Positions 8,178 through 17,732 of a DNA stretch of 41,938 nt are shown one piece after another; position 1 is the stretch's first letter; the number at the start of each line of letters is the position of its first letter. The stretch covers positions 1 to 41,938 of the forward strand of contig JAKBCS010000032.1 in the NCBI GenBank assembly GCA_021807595.1, read 5' to 3'. The DNA is from Planctomycetota bacterium (GTDB taxonomy: Bacteria > Planctomycetota > Planctomycetia > Gemmatales > Gemmataceae). Below the pieces are notes generated by a model. The model saw only the letters and a list, made by a program, of their open reading frames with translations. It searched no databases and was not told where the DNA came from. The position numbers and the translations under genes were made by a program.

Positions 8178-9107
8178 ATGCAAGACACGCACCAATATCT
8201 CGATCCCGTCGCGCTGGCCAAGATTCGCAATTTGGAGATGCAGGCTCGGTTGATCGTCGAGGGGTATCTCTCCGGCATGCACAAAAGTCCCTATCACGGC
8301 TTCTCGGTCGAGTTCGCCCAGCACCGCGAGTATGTCCCCGGCGACGATTTGAAGCATCTCGATTGGAAGGTGTACAGTCGAACCGGACGCTTTTACCTGA
8401 AACAGTACGAAGAAGAAACGAATCTTGCCTGTTGGCTGCTCGTCGATGCGAGCGAGTCGATGCAGTATAGCTCCGGGCCGATGGGCGACGACGGCGAACC
8501 CCTCGTCAGCAAATACGATTACGCCTGCATGAGCGCCGCCGCCTTGGCGTATCTCATTCTGCATCAGCAAGACGCCGCCGGACTCGTCACCTACGACAAT
8601 CAAGTGCGGCAACTGCTGAAACCGGCCAGCCAGCCTTCGCACCTCAAGCAGATGATCGCCTGCCTGAGCAAAGGAGCCGGGCGCGAACGCACTCGACTGG
8701 CTCCCATCTTTCACGACCTCGCCGAGCGCGTGACGCGCCGCGGCATCATCGTCATCCTCAGCGATTTTTTCGACGACATGACGGATATTCTTAATGGACT
8801 AAAGCACTTGCGGCACAAGCGACACGAGGTCATCGTCCTACACGTCCTCGATCGTGCCGAGTTGGACTTTCCATTTCAAGAGGCGACTTTGTTTCGCGGC
8901 CTGGAGCAATATCCCGAAATGCTCGCCGATCCGCGCTCGCTCCGGGACGGCTATCTCGAACAGATTCAAGGCTTTATGACGGAGCTGCAACGCGGTTGTT
9001 TGGCGCAGAACATCGACTATGTGACGCTGCGAACCGACATGCAGTTGGGGATTGTCTTATCCAGTTATTTGGCGCATCGCCTGGCCCGGAGCAGTCGTCA
9101 TTCGTAA
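8178..9107 (+). CDS. DUF58 domain protein (vWA-like fold)
   Basis: A 309-residue cytoplasmic-looking protein of the DUF58 family. The family signature region is present (EYVPGDDLKHLDWKVYSRTG, about residues 53-72), followed by a vWA-like MIDAS start, DASESM (about 95-100). DUF58 genes typically lie in operons with MoxR ATPases and BatA-type vWA membrane proteins, where they are thought to act in metal-dependent maturation or envelope stress; the exact role is not settled. Here it is followed 81 bases later by a giant BatA/vWA protein, but no MoxR ATPase gene is next to it in this window. The ATG at 8178 begins at the normal family N-terminus; its ribosome site is weak. Confidence 0.92.
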   Translation: MQDTHQYLDPVALAKIRNLEMQARLIVEGYLSGMHKSPYHGFSVEFAQHREYVPGDDLKHLDWKVYSRTGRFYLKQYEEETNLACWLLVDASESMQYSSGPMGDDGEPLVSKYDYACMSAAALAYLILHQQDAAGLVTYDNQVRQLLKPASQPSHLKQMIACLSKGAGRERTRLAPIFHDLAERVTRRGIIVILSDFFDDMTDILNGLKHLRHKRHEVIVLHVLDRAELDFPFQEATLFRGLEQYPEMLADPRSLRDGYLEQIQGFMTELQRGCLAQNIDYVTLRTDMQLGIVLSSYLAHRLARSSRHS

Positions 9108-9188
9108 CCGATCCGTCTCGAATGGCGGCGAGGGCTATCCATCGCTCTCCGCCAACACTTCGAGGACACCTTGAGGGAGATGTTACTC

Positions 9189-12100
9189 GTGCATTGGCTC
9201 CCCTTCGCATTCGTGGAAGCTCCTCTGACCGTCGCCGCGGTGGCCGGCGGCGCGCTGTCGATTCCCATCATCATCCACCTACTCAATCGACGGCGTTTCA
9301 AGGTCGTCACCTGGGCGGCCATGCGTTTCTTACTGGCGGCTCAGAAGAAAAACTCGCGCCGACTGCGTCTGGAACAGATCCTGTTGCTGGCGGTGCGTTG
9401 CCTGTTGATTCTCTTACTGGTATTGGCGATGGCGAGCATTACGCCGTGGGCCGAGGCGATGTGGCGCTGGTTTGCGCCGGACGGAGCTTCCACCCTTGTC
9501 GCCAATGGGCAACGCACCCATAAGATTCTGGTCGTCGATGGCTCGTTCAGCATGGCGATGAAAGCCGAGGGGGGCACCTGCTTCGATCGCGCCCGAGCTT
9601 TTGCCGGTCAAATCGTCCGGGAATCGAGCGGTGGCGATGCGTTCAGCGTGGTTCTCATGGCTTCGCCGCCGCGCCGCATTGTGCCGGAACCGTCGGAGGA
9701 CTCGCGCAAGGTTCTCGCCGAGATCGACAAGCTGCGGCTGACGCACGGCAACTCCGATTTGGCCGGTACCCTCAACACCGTTGAAAGTCTCGTTCGCGCC
9801 TCGCCGGGGAAGTATCCGGCTCGCGAAGTCTACTTTCTCACCGATTTGCAGCAATCGACATGGATCGCGCGCCAACCCGCCATGCTCTCGGCGACTTTGC
9901 AAAAGATAAAGGAGCGCGCTCAAACCATTTTCATCGACGTAGGCCGACAGGGAGCCGACAATCTGGCGGTAACGAGTCTCGTCCTCGACGATTCGATGGC
10001 CTCCTCCGGACGATTGACCCCCCTGGTCGCCACTGTCACGAATTATGGCGACGTGCGTTCCGATGTGGGCGTTCGACTCTTCGTCGGTAAAGCACGGGCC
10101 GCCGCCAGCGACAAAGCCTTCGATCTTCACGAAGTCGAAGAAAAGATCGTCAAGCAGATCAAGCGCGGCGAGGCAGCACCCGTTACGTTCGCTTATAAGT
10201 TTCCATCGCCCGGCGATTATGTCCTGGTAGTGCAAGTCGCTCACGACGATCTCGAACTCGACGACATGCGTAGCGCCGTGGTCACGGTCAAGAACACAGT
10301 CCCGGTTATGCTAGTGAACGGCAAACCGGCCATTGAGGTGTTCGACCGCGCCACCGAATGGTTGCGGGTGGCGCTGAATCCATTCGACGACAAAGAGACG
10401 CCCGGCTCCATCGCGGCTCGACCGAAGGTACTGTCGTTGTCGCAGTTCGCGGACGAGGGGCTTGGCGATCTGACTCGATACGATTGCGTCTTCTTGTGCG
10501 ATGTGCCGCGTTTCAGCTTGGCTGAGGTGCGGCGCTTGGAAACGCACGTTCGCCGCGGCGGCAGCGTGGTATTCTGTCTCGGTCCGAACGTCGATCTCTC
10601 CGCCTATAACGATTTGCTCTATCGAGACGGGAAGGGGTTACTCCCGGCGCGGCTGACGGAACATGAAAAGGCCAACCTGCGTTTCAACTTCCAGCTGGCG
10701 ATGGACGCGGAGGCAGACCGCGAAGCACCCTTGAAGCCGTTCCGCAGCGAGTCGGCGCGCGAATTCCTGTTGTCGTCTCGCTTCCAGCAGTTCGTGCAGA
10801 CCGAACCCGCGCCGCGCGCCAGCCCGCGCCGCATCTTGACCTTCGCCCCCGCGCCCATTCCCGGTGGATCGAAGTCGGCTTTGGAAGCCGGTCAACCCAC
10901 AATGCCAAGGGGCGGCTCGGCCGTTCTCGATTGGCAACCGCTCGAGACGCGAGAGGTGGAACGTCAACGGTCGGCCCCCGCCGGGGAGCGCGGCGGTAAA
11001 GGACGAATGCGCGGGCGCGTCGTCCTCATCACCACCACGGTCAACGCCGACTGGAACAATTGGCCGAGTTCTCCCAGTTTTCCACCTCTGATGCAAGAGC
11101 TTCTCTTGTATGCCTCCTCCCCTCTCTTGCGCGAACAAGCGTTGCAGGTTGGCGAGCCGATCGAACTCTACCTTCCTAACGTCGCCGGGGGGGGGGAAGC
11201 CGTCGTCGGCCTCCCGGACGGACGCACTGAGTCGGCCCACCTGGAAAACGAAGACGACTCCACCGTGTTACGTTGGATCGACACGGACATCAGTGGTATC
11301 TACAGCATCGTCGTCGGCCAACATCCTCAACAGCACCTCTTCGCCGTCAACGTGCCCGCACTCAATGAGGCTCAGCAACTCAGCGAGAGCGATCCGACCC
11401 GTGCCAGCCGAGAAGATTTACAAAAAACCTATCCCGAATGGGAGATACAAGTTGTTCCCGACCCCACTCAGGTGAAGCACGCGAAGTCGGCGGAGGGTGA
11501 ACCGGAGAACGTCGTGCGACCGCTCGGTGACATCGTGGCCCGTTGGCTCTTACTGACGGTTCTCGCGTTGGTGTTGGCCGAGATCGTGTTGGCCTGGCGA
11601 TTCGGTCACTTTAGCACCGGCGTCGCGCCGCTCGAAGAGCCCGTTCGACCGAGACGACGCACGATAGCCGCCGCGGCGCTGTTGGCTCTGCCTTGGCTGT
11701 TGTTCGGTTGCGTCCTGGCGGTGGGCGCGATTCTCGTTCACGACGCCGTAAGCGGCGATTTTCTCGCCTTCCTGCCCGAGACTGGACGGCGCGCGATGGA
11801 GTCCATCACGGGAATCGAACCGCCCGCTCCCGGAGAAAACAGCCATTGGCGATTGGAATATCGGTCTTATCTGTGGGACAATCGCGCCGACCCTTGGTTG
11901 GCCGGCGCGCTGGCGATCGGCACGGCCCTACTCATCCACGCAGTTTCTCGCCGCGAAGGCAGTTCGCTGCGGCAACAGAAGCGAAACGGAGGACGCTATC
12001 TCCGTCTGGGGCTGCGCATGAGCTTGCTGTTCCTCCTCCTTGCCGTGTTACTGCCGCGCGATCGCATCTGGTTCGAGCGCCAGAGTTGGCCGGACATCGT

Positions 12101-14267
12101 CCTTATGCTCGACGACTCGGCGAGTATGTCCAACGTGGATCAGTACAAGGAAACGCGGATTAAGGAGATCGCCGACCGCCTGGCTCAGCACGAAGGCATC
12201 GCCGACGGACAACGGTTATCGCTGGCTAAGGCGCTGATCGCGCGGGGCGACTCCGATTGGCTGACGGCCATGCTGACGCGCCGCAAGATTCGCGTTCACG
12301 TCTATCACTGCTCTAGCCGCGCCCATCGTCTCAAAGATGCGACCGAGCTGAACGAAGTGCCCTCGGCACTTGAGGCCATTCGGTTGTTGAAGGCCGAGCC
12401 GACCAACGATTCGAGCCAGCTAGGCATGGCGGTGCGCCAGGTTCTCAACGACTTCCGTGGATCTTCGTTGGCCGCCGTCGTCCTACTCACCGACGGCGTG
12501 ACGACCGAAGGCGAGGATCTCGTCAAAGTCTCGAAATATGCCCGTCAATTGGGTGTGCCCTTGTACTTCGTCGGCATCGGCGAAGCCCAGGAAACGCGCG
12601 ATCTGTATCTGCACGACCTAACCGCTCCGGATAGCGCCTATGTCAACGACCGCCTCGTCTTTACCGTCAACGTCACCGCGCGCGGTTTCCCTCGACTTTC
12701 CGTGCCGATCGCCCTGCGCGAAAAAGGCAAGGATCGACCGCTCGATCGCAAGACGATTTCCTTCGACGGCACAAAAAAGACCGTTAAAGTGATTCTCACG
12801 CATCAACCCTCGGAACCCGGCGAAAAGACGTTCGTTCTCGACGTTCCCGGTCAAGAAGAGGAAGTTTCAACGGAGAACAATCGCTTGCAAAGATCGGTCT
12901 TCGTTCACGAGTCGAAGCAGATCAAGGTTCTCTACGTCGAAGGCTATCGCCGTTGGGAGTTCCATTATCTGAAGACTTTGCTGGAACGCGAAAGCAATCG
13001 CATCAAAGGGAACAAGAGCATCGACCTGAAAGTCTTGCTCTTGGACGCCGACGCCGAATTCGCCTCGCAAGATCGCAGCGCCATTTCCGAATTTCCCGCC
13101 AAGACAGAGTTGAATACATTCGATGTCGTTATTCTCGGCGATGTCGATCCGCAAGCGAAGTTCGACGGCAAGATGACCGAACATCTGAAGGATCTCGCCG
13201 ACTTCGCGCGCGAGCGCGGCGGCGGCCTGCTCGCCATCTCCGGCGAACGCTTCATGCCTTCGGCGTATAAAGATTCGCCGCTAAAGGACGTGCTGCCCAT
13301 CGATGTGACGACCGCCGAAGCGCCGCCGGATGTGGATATAGCGGAAACTTTTCGTCCGCAGTTGACGCCGGTGGGCCGAACGCACCAGATCTTCCAGTTC
13401 AGCCCCGGCGACGAGCGCGAGAACGAGACGATCTGGAATCGTCTTCGAGAGATGTACTGGCACGCCGACGGGTATAAACTCAAGCGTGCCGCCGAAGTGT
13501 TGGCCGTCGTACCGAAACGGGACGGGGAGAATAAAAACCCGATGGGAACGGACGGGAAGCCGTTGGTCGTGCAGCAGTTCGCCGGCGCGGGCCGCTGCTT
13601 GTTCTTGGGCTTCTGCGAGACGTGGCGCTGGAATTGGCGCGAGGATCAGGCGTATTACAATCGCTTCTGGATCGAAACGGTGCGCTATCTGGCACGGACG
13701 CGCCTGGGCCGCATCGAATTGCGTCTGGATCGGCAAACTTCGTATCGACGGGGCGAGCCGATCAAGATGACGGTGCGCTTTCCAGACGACGCGCCGCCTC
13801 CTTCCACCGATCTAGGCGTCAAAGTTACCGTCGAGCGCCGTAATCCCGCCAAGCCCGGCGACTCCGAGGTGAGGACCGTGCAGCTGTCCAAAGTCGAGGG
13901 TAGCCGCGCTACTTATGAGGCATTGTTGACGCAGACACCGGAAGGCGATTATAAATTCTGGCTCGACTCGCCGACCGCCACGCCCCGCCCCCAAGTCGAG
14001 TGCAAGGTCGTGCGTCCGCCCGGTGAGATGGAAAATCTTCGGATGAACCAAGCCGACCTGGAGCGCGCCGCCGACGAATCGCACGGTCGATTTTATACCC
14101 TTGCCGACGCCGACCGCCTAATTGACGACTTGCCTACTGGCACGCGCGTAACAGTGAACGCTCCAGGCCCTCCGTACATTCTGTGGAATCACTTCGCGCT
14201 GTTCATCTTGGCGATTGGCCTGTTAACGACGGAATGGCTGATGCGCAAGGAACAGAATCTATTGTGA
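9189..14267 (+). CDS. Giant BatA/vWA membrane protein with two vWA modules (about 1,692 residues)
   Basis: Order of parts: a BatA-type N-terminus with two membrane helices (about 8-32 and 62-84) and the ALSIPIIIHLLNRRR signature; first vWA domain with MIDAS DGSFS at about 117-121; a glutamine-amidotransferase-like stretch around 370-480; a helix near 781-800; further helices near 824-850, 902-920 and 940-956; second vWA domain with MIDAS DDSAS at about 975-979; a beta-rich region; a second amidotransferase-like domain from about 1247 (VLYVEGYRRWEFHYLKTLL); and a C-terminal helix (about 1667-1683). It looks like two complete BatA-type proteins joined near residue 810. GTG 9189 is chosen because AGGGAG ends nine bases before it; ATG 9180 and TTG 9171 are in frame upstream. 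It follows DUF58 by 81 bases and likely shares its operon. A G10 tract lies inside (11187-11196). Confidence 0.88.
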   Translation: MHWLPFAFVEAPLTVAAVAGGALSIPIIIHLLNRRRFKVVTWAAMRFLLAAQKKNSRRLRLEQILLLAVRCLLILLLVLAMASITPWAEAMWRWFAPDGASTLVANGQRTHKILVVDGSFSMAMKAEGGTCFDRARAFAGQIVRESSGGDAFSVVLMASPPRRIVPEPSEDSRKVLAEIDKLRLTHGNSDLAGTLNTVESLVRASPGKYPAREVYFLTDLQQSTWIARQPAMLSATLQKIKERAQTIFIDVGRQGADNLAVTSLVLDDSMASSGRLTPLVATVTNYGDVRSDVGVRLFVGKARAAASDKAFDLHEVEEKIVKQIKRGEAAPVTFAYKFPSPGDYVLVVQVAHDDLELDDMRSAVVTVKNTVPVMLVNGKPAIEVFDRATEWLRVALNPFDDKETPGSIAARPKVLSLSQFADEGLGDLTRYDCVFLCDVPRFSLAEVRRLETHVRRGGSVVFCLGPNVDLSAYNDLLYRDGKGLLPARLTEHEKANLRFNFQLAMDAEADREAPLKPFRSESAREFLLSSRFQQFVQTEPAPRASPRRILTFAPAPIPGGSKSALEAGQPTMPRGGSAVLDWQPLETREVERQRSAPAGERGGKGRMRGRVVLITTTVNADWNNWPSSPSFPPLMQELLLYASSPLLREQALQVGEPIELYLPNVAGGGEAVVGLPDGRTESAHLENEDDSTVLRWIDTDISGIYSIVVGQHPQQHLFAVNVPALNEAQQLSESDPTRASREDLQKTYPEWEIQVVPDPTQVKHAKSAEGEPENVVRPLGDIVARWLLLTVLALVLAEIVLAWRFGHFSTGVAPLEEPVRPRRRTIAAAALLALPWLLFGCVLAVGAILVHDAVSGDFLAFLPETGRRAMESITGIEPPAPGENSHWRLEYRSYLWDNRADPWLAGALAIGTALLIHAVSRREGSSLRQQKRNGGRYLRLGLRMSLLFLLLAVLLPRDRIWFERQSWPDIVLMLDDSASMSNVDQYKETRIKEIADRLAQHEGIADGQRLSLAKALIARGDSDWLTAMLTRRKIRVHVYHCSSRAHRLKDATELNEVPSALEAIRLLKAEPTNDSSQLGMAVRQVLNDFRGSSLAAVVLLTDGVTTEGEDLVKVSKYARQLGVPLYFVGIGEAQETRDLYLHDLTAPDSAYVNDRLVFTVNVTARGFPRLSVPIALREKGKDRPLDRKTISFDGTKKTVKVILTHQPSEPGEKTFVLDVPGQEEEVSTENNRLQRSVFVHESKQIKVLYVEGYRRWEFHYLKTLLERESNRIKGNKSIDLKVLLLDADAEFASQDRSAISEFPAKTELNTFDVVILGDVDPQAKFDGKMTEHLKDLADFARERGGGLLAISGERFMPSAYKDSPLKDVLPIDVTTAEAPPDVDIAETFRPQLTPVGRTHQIFQFSPGDERENETIWNRLREMYWHADGYKLKRAAEVLAVVPKRDGENKNPMGTDGKPLVVQQFAGAGRCLFLGFCETWRWNWREDQAYYNRFWIETVRYLARTRLGRIELRLDRQTSYRRGEPIKMTVRFPDDAPPPSTDLGVKVTVERRNPAKPGDSEVRTVQLSKVEGSRATYEALLTQTPEGDYKFWLDSPTATPRPQVECKVVRPPGEMENLRMNQADLERAADESHGRFYTLADADRLIDDLPTGTRVTVNAPGPPYILWNHFALFILAIGLLTTEWLMRKEQNLL
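11187..11196. repeat. G10 homopolymer inside the double-vWA gene
   Basis: Ten consecutive G encode the GGG of NVAGGGEAV at about residue 668. Gain or loss of one base would shift the frame and end the protein after the first vWA module. It could be a slippage site or a place where the reads are unreliable; the frame as given is open. Confidence 0.6.
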
Positions 14268-14270
14268 GTT

Positions 14271-14305
14271 GGACGGTGGGTCTCGCTTTGCTTGACCCAC
14301 CATCC
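14271..14305. terminator. Bidirectional hairpin between convergent double-vWA and pyrE genes
   Basis: GGACGGTGGGTC and GACCCACCATCC pair over twelve positions with one mismatch, around an eleven-base loop. It fills the 48-base gap between the two stop codons, so it can serve both genes. GGTGGGTC/GACCCACC hairpins of this kind are also seen as intergenic repeats. Confidence 0.65.
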
Positions 14306-14315
14306 TACGAATTGT

Positions 14316-14885
14316 TTACGTTGTGCTCGATGCTTCGACGTTGACGCCGAAATCTCGGATCGTGAAGATCGGCTGATAATTCTCGATGCCCAGGCTCCGA
14401 AACAGCGCCTCCGCCCCTTGCAAACGGTCCACCAAAGCGAGTACGGTCACAACCTCGCAGCCGATCTCGCGGACGGCTCGAATGGCCTTTGCGGCGGAAC
14501 TGCCCTTGGTAAACACGTCGTCCACGATGGCCACGCGAGCGCCTTTGGCAAGGTTGCCTTCGATAAGTTTCTGGGTTCCGTGGCGCTTTACCTCGTCGCG
14601 GACCCAAAACCCTTCCATTTTGCGTTGGTGCAAGTGGTAGCTGAAGACGGCAGCCGCGGCCAAGGGAACCGCCCCGACTTCGAGACCGCCCAGGGCGTCG
14701 ATGCCGAGCGACTGGGTGCGCTGGTAGAGGATCTCACCAATCAGAGGGACCGCCTCGGAGAAAACCTCGGTCATTTTTCCGTCGATGTAGTAATCGCTGA
14801 CCCCTCCGGAAGACAATTGGAACTTCCCGCGTTTGAACGAGCGGTCGTGTAGCAGTTGAAGCAATTGCGATTCGGCGGCGGTCAT
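14316..14885 (-). CDS. pyrE: Orotate phosphoribosyltransferase
   Basis: Converts orotate and PRPP to orotidine 5'-monophosphate, the fifth step of pyrimidine synthesis, in the cytoplasm. The 189-residue protein has the family PRPP-binding motif, RVAIVDDVFTKGSS (about 117-130), the N-terminal substrate region KFQLSSGGVSDYYID (about 21-35), and the mobile-loop region VRDEVKRHGT (about 95-104) with its lysine. Length is normal. The frame opens at 14921, but ATG 14885 has AGAGGG eight bases upstream and starts where relatives do. It stands alone on the minus strand; no other pyr gene is nearby. It ends against the giant vWA gene, with a hairpin between. Confidence 0.93.
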   Translation of the reverse strand: MTAAESQLLQLLHDRSFKRGKFQLSSGGVSDYYIDGKMTEVFSEAVPLIGEILYQRTQSLGIDALGGLEVGAVPLAAAAVFSYHLHQRKMEGFWVRDEVKRHGTQKLIEGNLAKGARVAIVDDVFTKGSSAAKAIRAVREIGCEVVTVLALVDRLQGAEALFRSLGIENYQPIFTIRDFGVNVEASSTT

Positions 14886-15082
14886 TAATCGAACCCTCTG
14901 CACGCGGCACACCATCTCCATTTCGACAAAAACTATAGTCTAATCTTACTCTCGCTCTCTATCGCGGCCAGACCTCGGGGGATTTCCATGTGGTCTTGCG
15001 CGCGACGCCGATCGACCCGTAAGACGGCGAACGTTGGCCGTTCCAGTGCGTTCGGCCCTTAGATCGTTCTTATCTCACCTAC

Positions 15083-15113
15083 TTGGCGACAAGATTTCTA
15101 TTAGCGATATAAT
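15083..15113 (+). promoter_or_regulatory. Possible sigma-70-type promoter for the ACT-domain gene
   Basis: TTGGCG at 15083-15088 and a perfect TATAAT at 15108-15113, separated by 19 bases, which is slightly long. The start codon lies 42 bases after the -10. The rest of the 269-base gap back to pyrE shows nothing else I can name. Confidence 0.5.
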
Positions 15114-15154
15114 CTGATTCTGGACGTTCGATTCCTTCCGTGAGGGTGGTTGTC

Positions 15155-15592
15155 ATGGGTTTCAAACTAGATCGAGTGCATGTTTGGTCGGGCGAGGTGA
15201 TGGATCAAGCGGGCGGCGTGGCGACAAAGCTATCGCTCTTGGCCCATGCCAGTGCCAACCTCGAATACATTTACACGCGGCGACAAGTGGATCGACCGGG
15301 CATCGGCGTTCTGTACGTCGCCCCGATTACCGGCGCGATGCAGGTGCGGGCGGCGCGATCGGCGGGACTGACCGAGACCGACAATCCCATTGTGTTACGA
15401 GTCGAGGGCGACAACCAAGCCGGTTTGGCGCATCGCCTGACGCAGCAATGGGCGCTGGCGGGACTGAGTCTCCAAGGTTTAATGATGTCGGTCCTGGGCG
15501 ATAAGTTCGTCGGTTACGCCTCCTTCGACACCGTGGCCGACTCCAATCGCGCTGCCGCCATTCTCGGCGACTTGGGTGCGGTTGCATCGTGA
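15155..15592 (+). CDS. Small ACT-domain-like protein
   Basis: A 145-residue cytoplasmic protein. Two halves each resemble an ACT ligand-binding fold: about 8-65, and about 78-140 where VEGDNQAGLAHRLTQQWALAG has the typical turn and helix of an ACT domain that binds a small effector. Proteins of this type are conserved in planctomycetes as stand-alone regulators; the ligand is not known. ATG 15155 follows GAGGGTGG at a good distance; an in-frame GTG lies at 15140. It appears to be a single-gene unit with its own promoter. Confidence 0.7.
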   Translation: MGFKLDRVHVWSGEVMDQAGGVATKLSLLAHASANLEYIYTRRQVDRPGIGVLYVAPITGAMQVRAARSAGLTETDNPIVLRVEGDNQAGLAHRLTQQWALAGLSLQGLMMSVLGDKFVGYASFDTVADSNRAAAILGDLGAVAS

Positions 15593-15855
15593 TCGCGTCC
15601 GAAGGACAACGAGCGACGATTGCCGTACTCGGGGGAGTCGTCGCGGTTTATCGTCTCCCTTATGCGATCGACCGCGAGACTCCCTCCGCGGCTGAGTCTC
15701 ACTCGTGGATTCCCTTCCGATATGGGGAAGTCACACGGCCCGTCGTGTTCCACGACCGGACTCCCTGGAGACGACGATCTCGCTGCAAACGGCGTTCGCG
15801 CCTGCTGACTCCTTATACTTCTTGACCGATTCGTACACACGCTTGGAGATTTGAC

Positions 15856-16446
15856 ATGCCACAATGGAAAGACGAAGGCCTCGATCTGATTTTCCGCGAA
15901 GCGCGTACGCACAACGGCTGGCTGAACAAGGCCGTGGACGATGCCTTGCTCGTTCAGGTGTACGATCTTGCGAAACTGGGTCCGACCTCTGCCAATATGT
16001 GTCCCATGCGGGTGGTTTTCGTTAAAACGAAGGAAGCGAAGGAGAAGCTCAAGCCGGCGCTCGACGCGGGCAACGTGGAGAAGACGATGCAAGCGCCGGT
16101 CACGGCCATCGTCGGTATGGACACTCGGTTTTACGAGCATCTGCCACGGCTTTTTCCGCATGCCGATGCCAAGGCCTGGTTCAAGGATCTGCCGGAGAAT
16201 GTCCTGGAGTACCTCGCGCTGCGCAATAGTTCGCTTCAAGGCGCTTACCTGATGTTGGCGGCTCGGTCGCTCGGTCTGGATTGCGGGCCGATGTCCGGTT
16301 TCAATAACGCCAAGGTGGATAGCACCTTTTTCGCGGGTACAAGCGTGAAGTCGAACTTCCTGTGTAACCTCGGGTACGGCGACAAGAGCAAGCTCTATCC
16401 GCGCGGACCACGCCTGAGCTTCGAGGAAGCCTGTTGGATTCTTTGA
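15856..16446 (+). CDS. RutE/HadB-like nitroreductase family protein (malonic semialdehyde reductase type)
   Basis: A 196-residue flavin-dependent reductase of the nitroreductase superfamily. The start ([14 protein letters not shown], then [21 protein letters not shown]) closely follows the RutE/HadB pattern, where RutE reduces malonic semialdehyde during uracil breakdown. The C-terminal [16 protein letters not shown] and FLCNLGYGD segments also fit. No other rut gene is nearby, so the real substrate may be different. It is cytoplasmic and needs FMN by family knowledge. GGAG precedes the ATG by seven bases. The 263-base gap before it shows no gene. Confidence 0.88.
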   Translation: MPQWKDEGLDLIFREARTHNGWLNKAVDDALLVQVYDLAKLGPTSANMCPMRVVFVKTKEAKEKLKPALDAGNVEKTMQAPVTAIVGMDTRFYEHLPRLFPHADAKAWFKDLPENVLEYLALRNSSLQGAYLMLAARSLGLDCGPMSGFNNAKVDSTFFAGTSVKSNFLCNLGYGDKSKLYPRGPRLSFEEACWIL

Positions 16447-16605
16447 CAATTCGTCTTCGAGACGGGTACTCGTCGCCCCGGATCGCAATCCCGACTGCGC
16501 GATGGCGGTGTACCCCCCTTCGCCCGGTCGAGAACGAGAATCGTTGAGGTGAGGGGACCGGGAAGGGGATTCCCGTCAAGAACACTACTATTCGGCGATG
16601 GATTG

Positions 16606-17568
16606 GTGAGCCGTTCTCTATTCGACGACGATGAGGTTCCCCCGTTGGCCGCGCGGCTTGCACCGAGACTGCGCACGTTGGCCGAGCGGGGTGTCTACTT
16701 TGGCACAAGCTCCTGGAAGTACGAGGGATGGCTAGGGTCGATATACAACAGAGAGCGCTACATTAGCAGGGGCAAGTTCTCACATAAGAAATTTGAGGCG
16801 GAATGCCTTCGAGAATACGCGGAGACCTTTCCAATCGTCGGCGGCGACTTCAGCTTTTACCGCTTTCCGACACCGGACGACTGGGCGAGGATCTTCACGA
16901 GCGCGCCTTCGAGCTTGGCCTTCGGGCTGAAAATCCCTGAAGATATTACCGTGGCCAGATGGCCGGGACATGCCCGCTACGGTGGGCGCGCGGGGCGGCT
17001 CAACGAACATTTCCTCAACGCCGCGCTACTGGAGACCAAGTTCCTCAAGCCTTTGGAGTCGTATCGTCGGCAAGCGGCGGTTCTGATCTTCGAGTTCGGC
17101 CAATTTAGCCGCGCGGATTTTTCCACCCCGGCCGACTTTCTCCCACGACTGGAGCGGTTTCTGGCCGCGCTGCCCGACGGATGGCCCTATGCGATCGAGA
17201 TCCGAAACGCTGAATATGCGACGTCCGACTACTTCGCAGTCTTGGCTCGATATAAGGTCGCTCATATCTTTAATGCGTGGACACGGATGCCGTTGGTGGC
17301 CGATCAAATTGCGATTCCGGAAGCGTTCGGCGCGGACTTCTGCGTGGTGCGGGCTTTGTTGCGGAAGGATCGATCCTACGAGAAGGCAGTGTCGATGTTT
17401 GAACCGTACCGCGAGGTTCAAGAGCCGGACCACTCGACCCGCGCTGCCCTGCGCCACATCGCCGCTCGCGCTTTGCAGACCGGCCAACGCGCCTATATCT
17501 TCGTGAACAATCGCTTGGAAGGAAACTCCCCCGGGACCATTGAGGCCATTGTCTCCAGCGACTTGTGA
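16606..17568 (+). CDS. DUF72 (YecE-like) domain protein
   Basis: About 320 residues with a DUF72 TIM-barrel-like domain. The signature GTSSWKYEGWLGSIY lies near residues 34-48; ETFPIVGGDFSFYRFP, LKIPEDITV and AIEIRNAEY are other family blocks. DUF72 proteins are common and conserved, but their activity is not established. The frame extends to GTG 16549, but the segment before 16606 looks unlike the family; GTG 16606 (SRSLFDDDE) is my choice, with no strong ribosome site for either. It stands between RutE-like and DUF2760 genes on the same strand, with gaps of about 160 bases on each side, so it may be its own unit. Confidence 0.8.
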   Translation: MSRSLFDDDEVPPLAARLAPRLRTLAERGVYFGTSSWKYEGWLGSIYNRERYISRGKFSHKKFEAECLREYAETFPIVGGDFSFYRFPTPDDWARIFTSAPSSLAFGLKIPEDITVARWPGHARYGGRAGRLNEHFLNAALLETKFLKPLESYRRQAAVLIFEFGQFSRADFSTPADFLPRLERFLAALPDGWPYAIEIRNAEYATSDYFAVLARYKVAHIFNAWTRMPLVADQIAIPEAFGADFCVVRALLRKDRSYEKAVSMFEPYREVQEPDHSTRAALRHIAARALQTGQRAYIFVNNRLEGNSPGTIEAIVSSDL

Positions 17569-17732
17569 GACCGATGGCATCCGTCGCGCTCGCACCATGT
17601 TTGCATGACAGCGCTATTCGCTTCTCCGCCGAATACACAGAAGAGGGGACCAGCGCCGTCGTGTTCGCTTTCGTGCGAGCGGTTGATATAACAGTGCCGT
17701 AGCGAAGTGCAATTTTGGAGAAATCGACGCTC

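Noticed and set aside
15514-16488. 324-residue minus-strand frame opposite the RutE-like gene
   Set aside because: It overlaps the ACT and RutE-like genes, both with clear families; its sequence has no such features.
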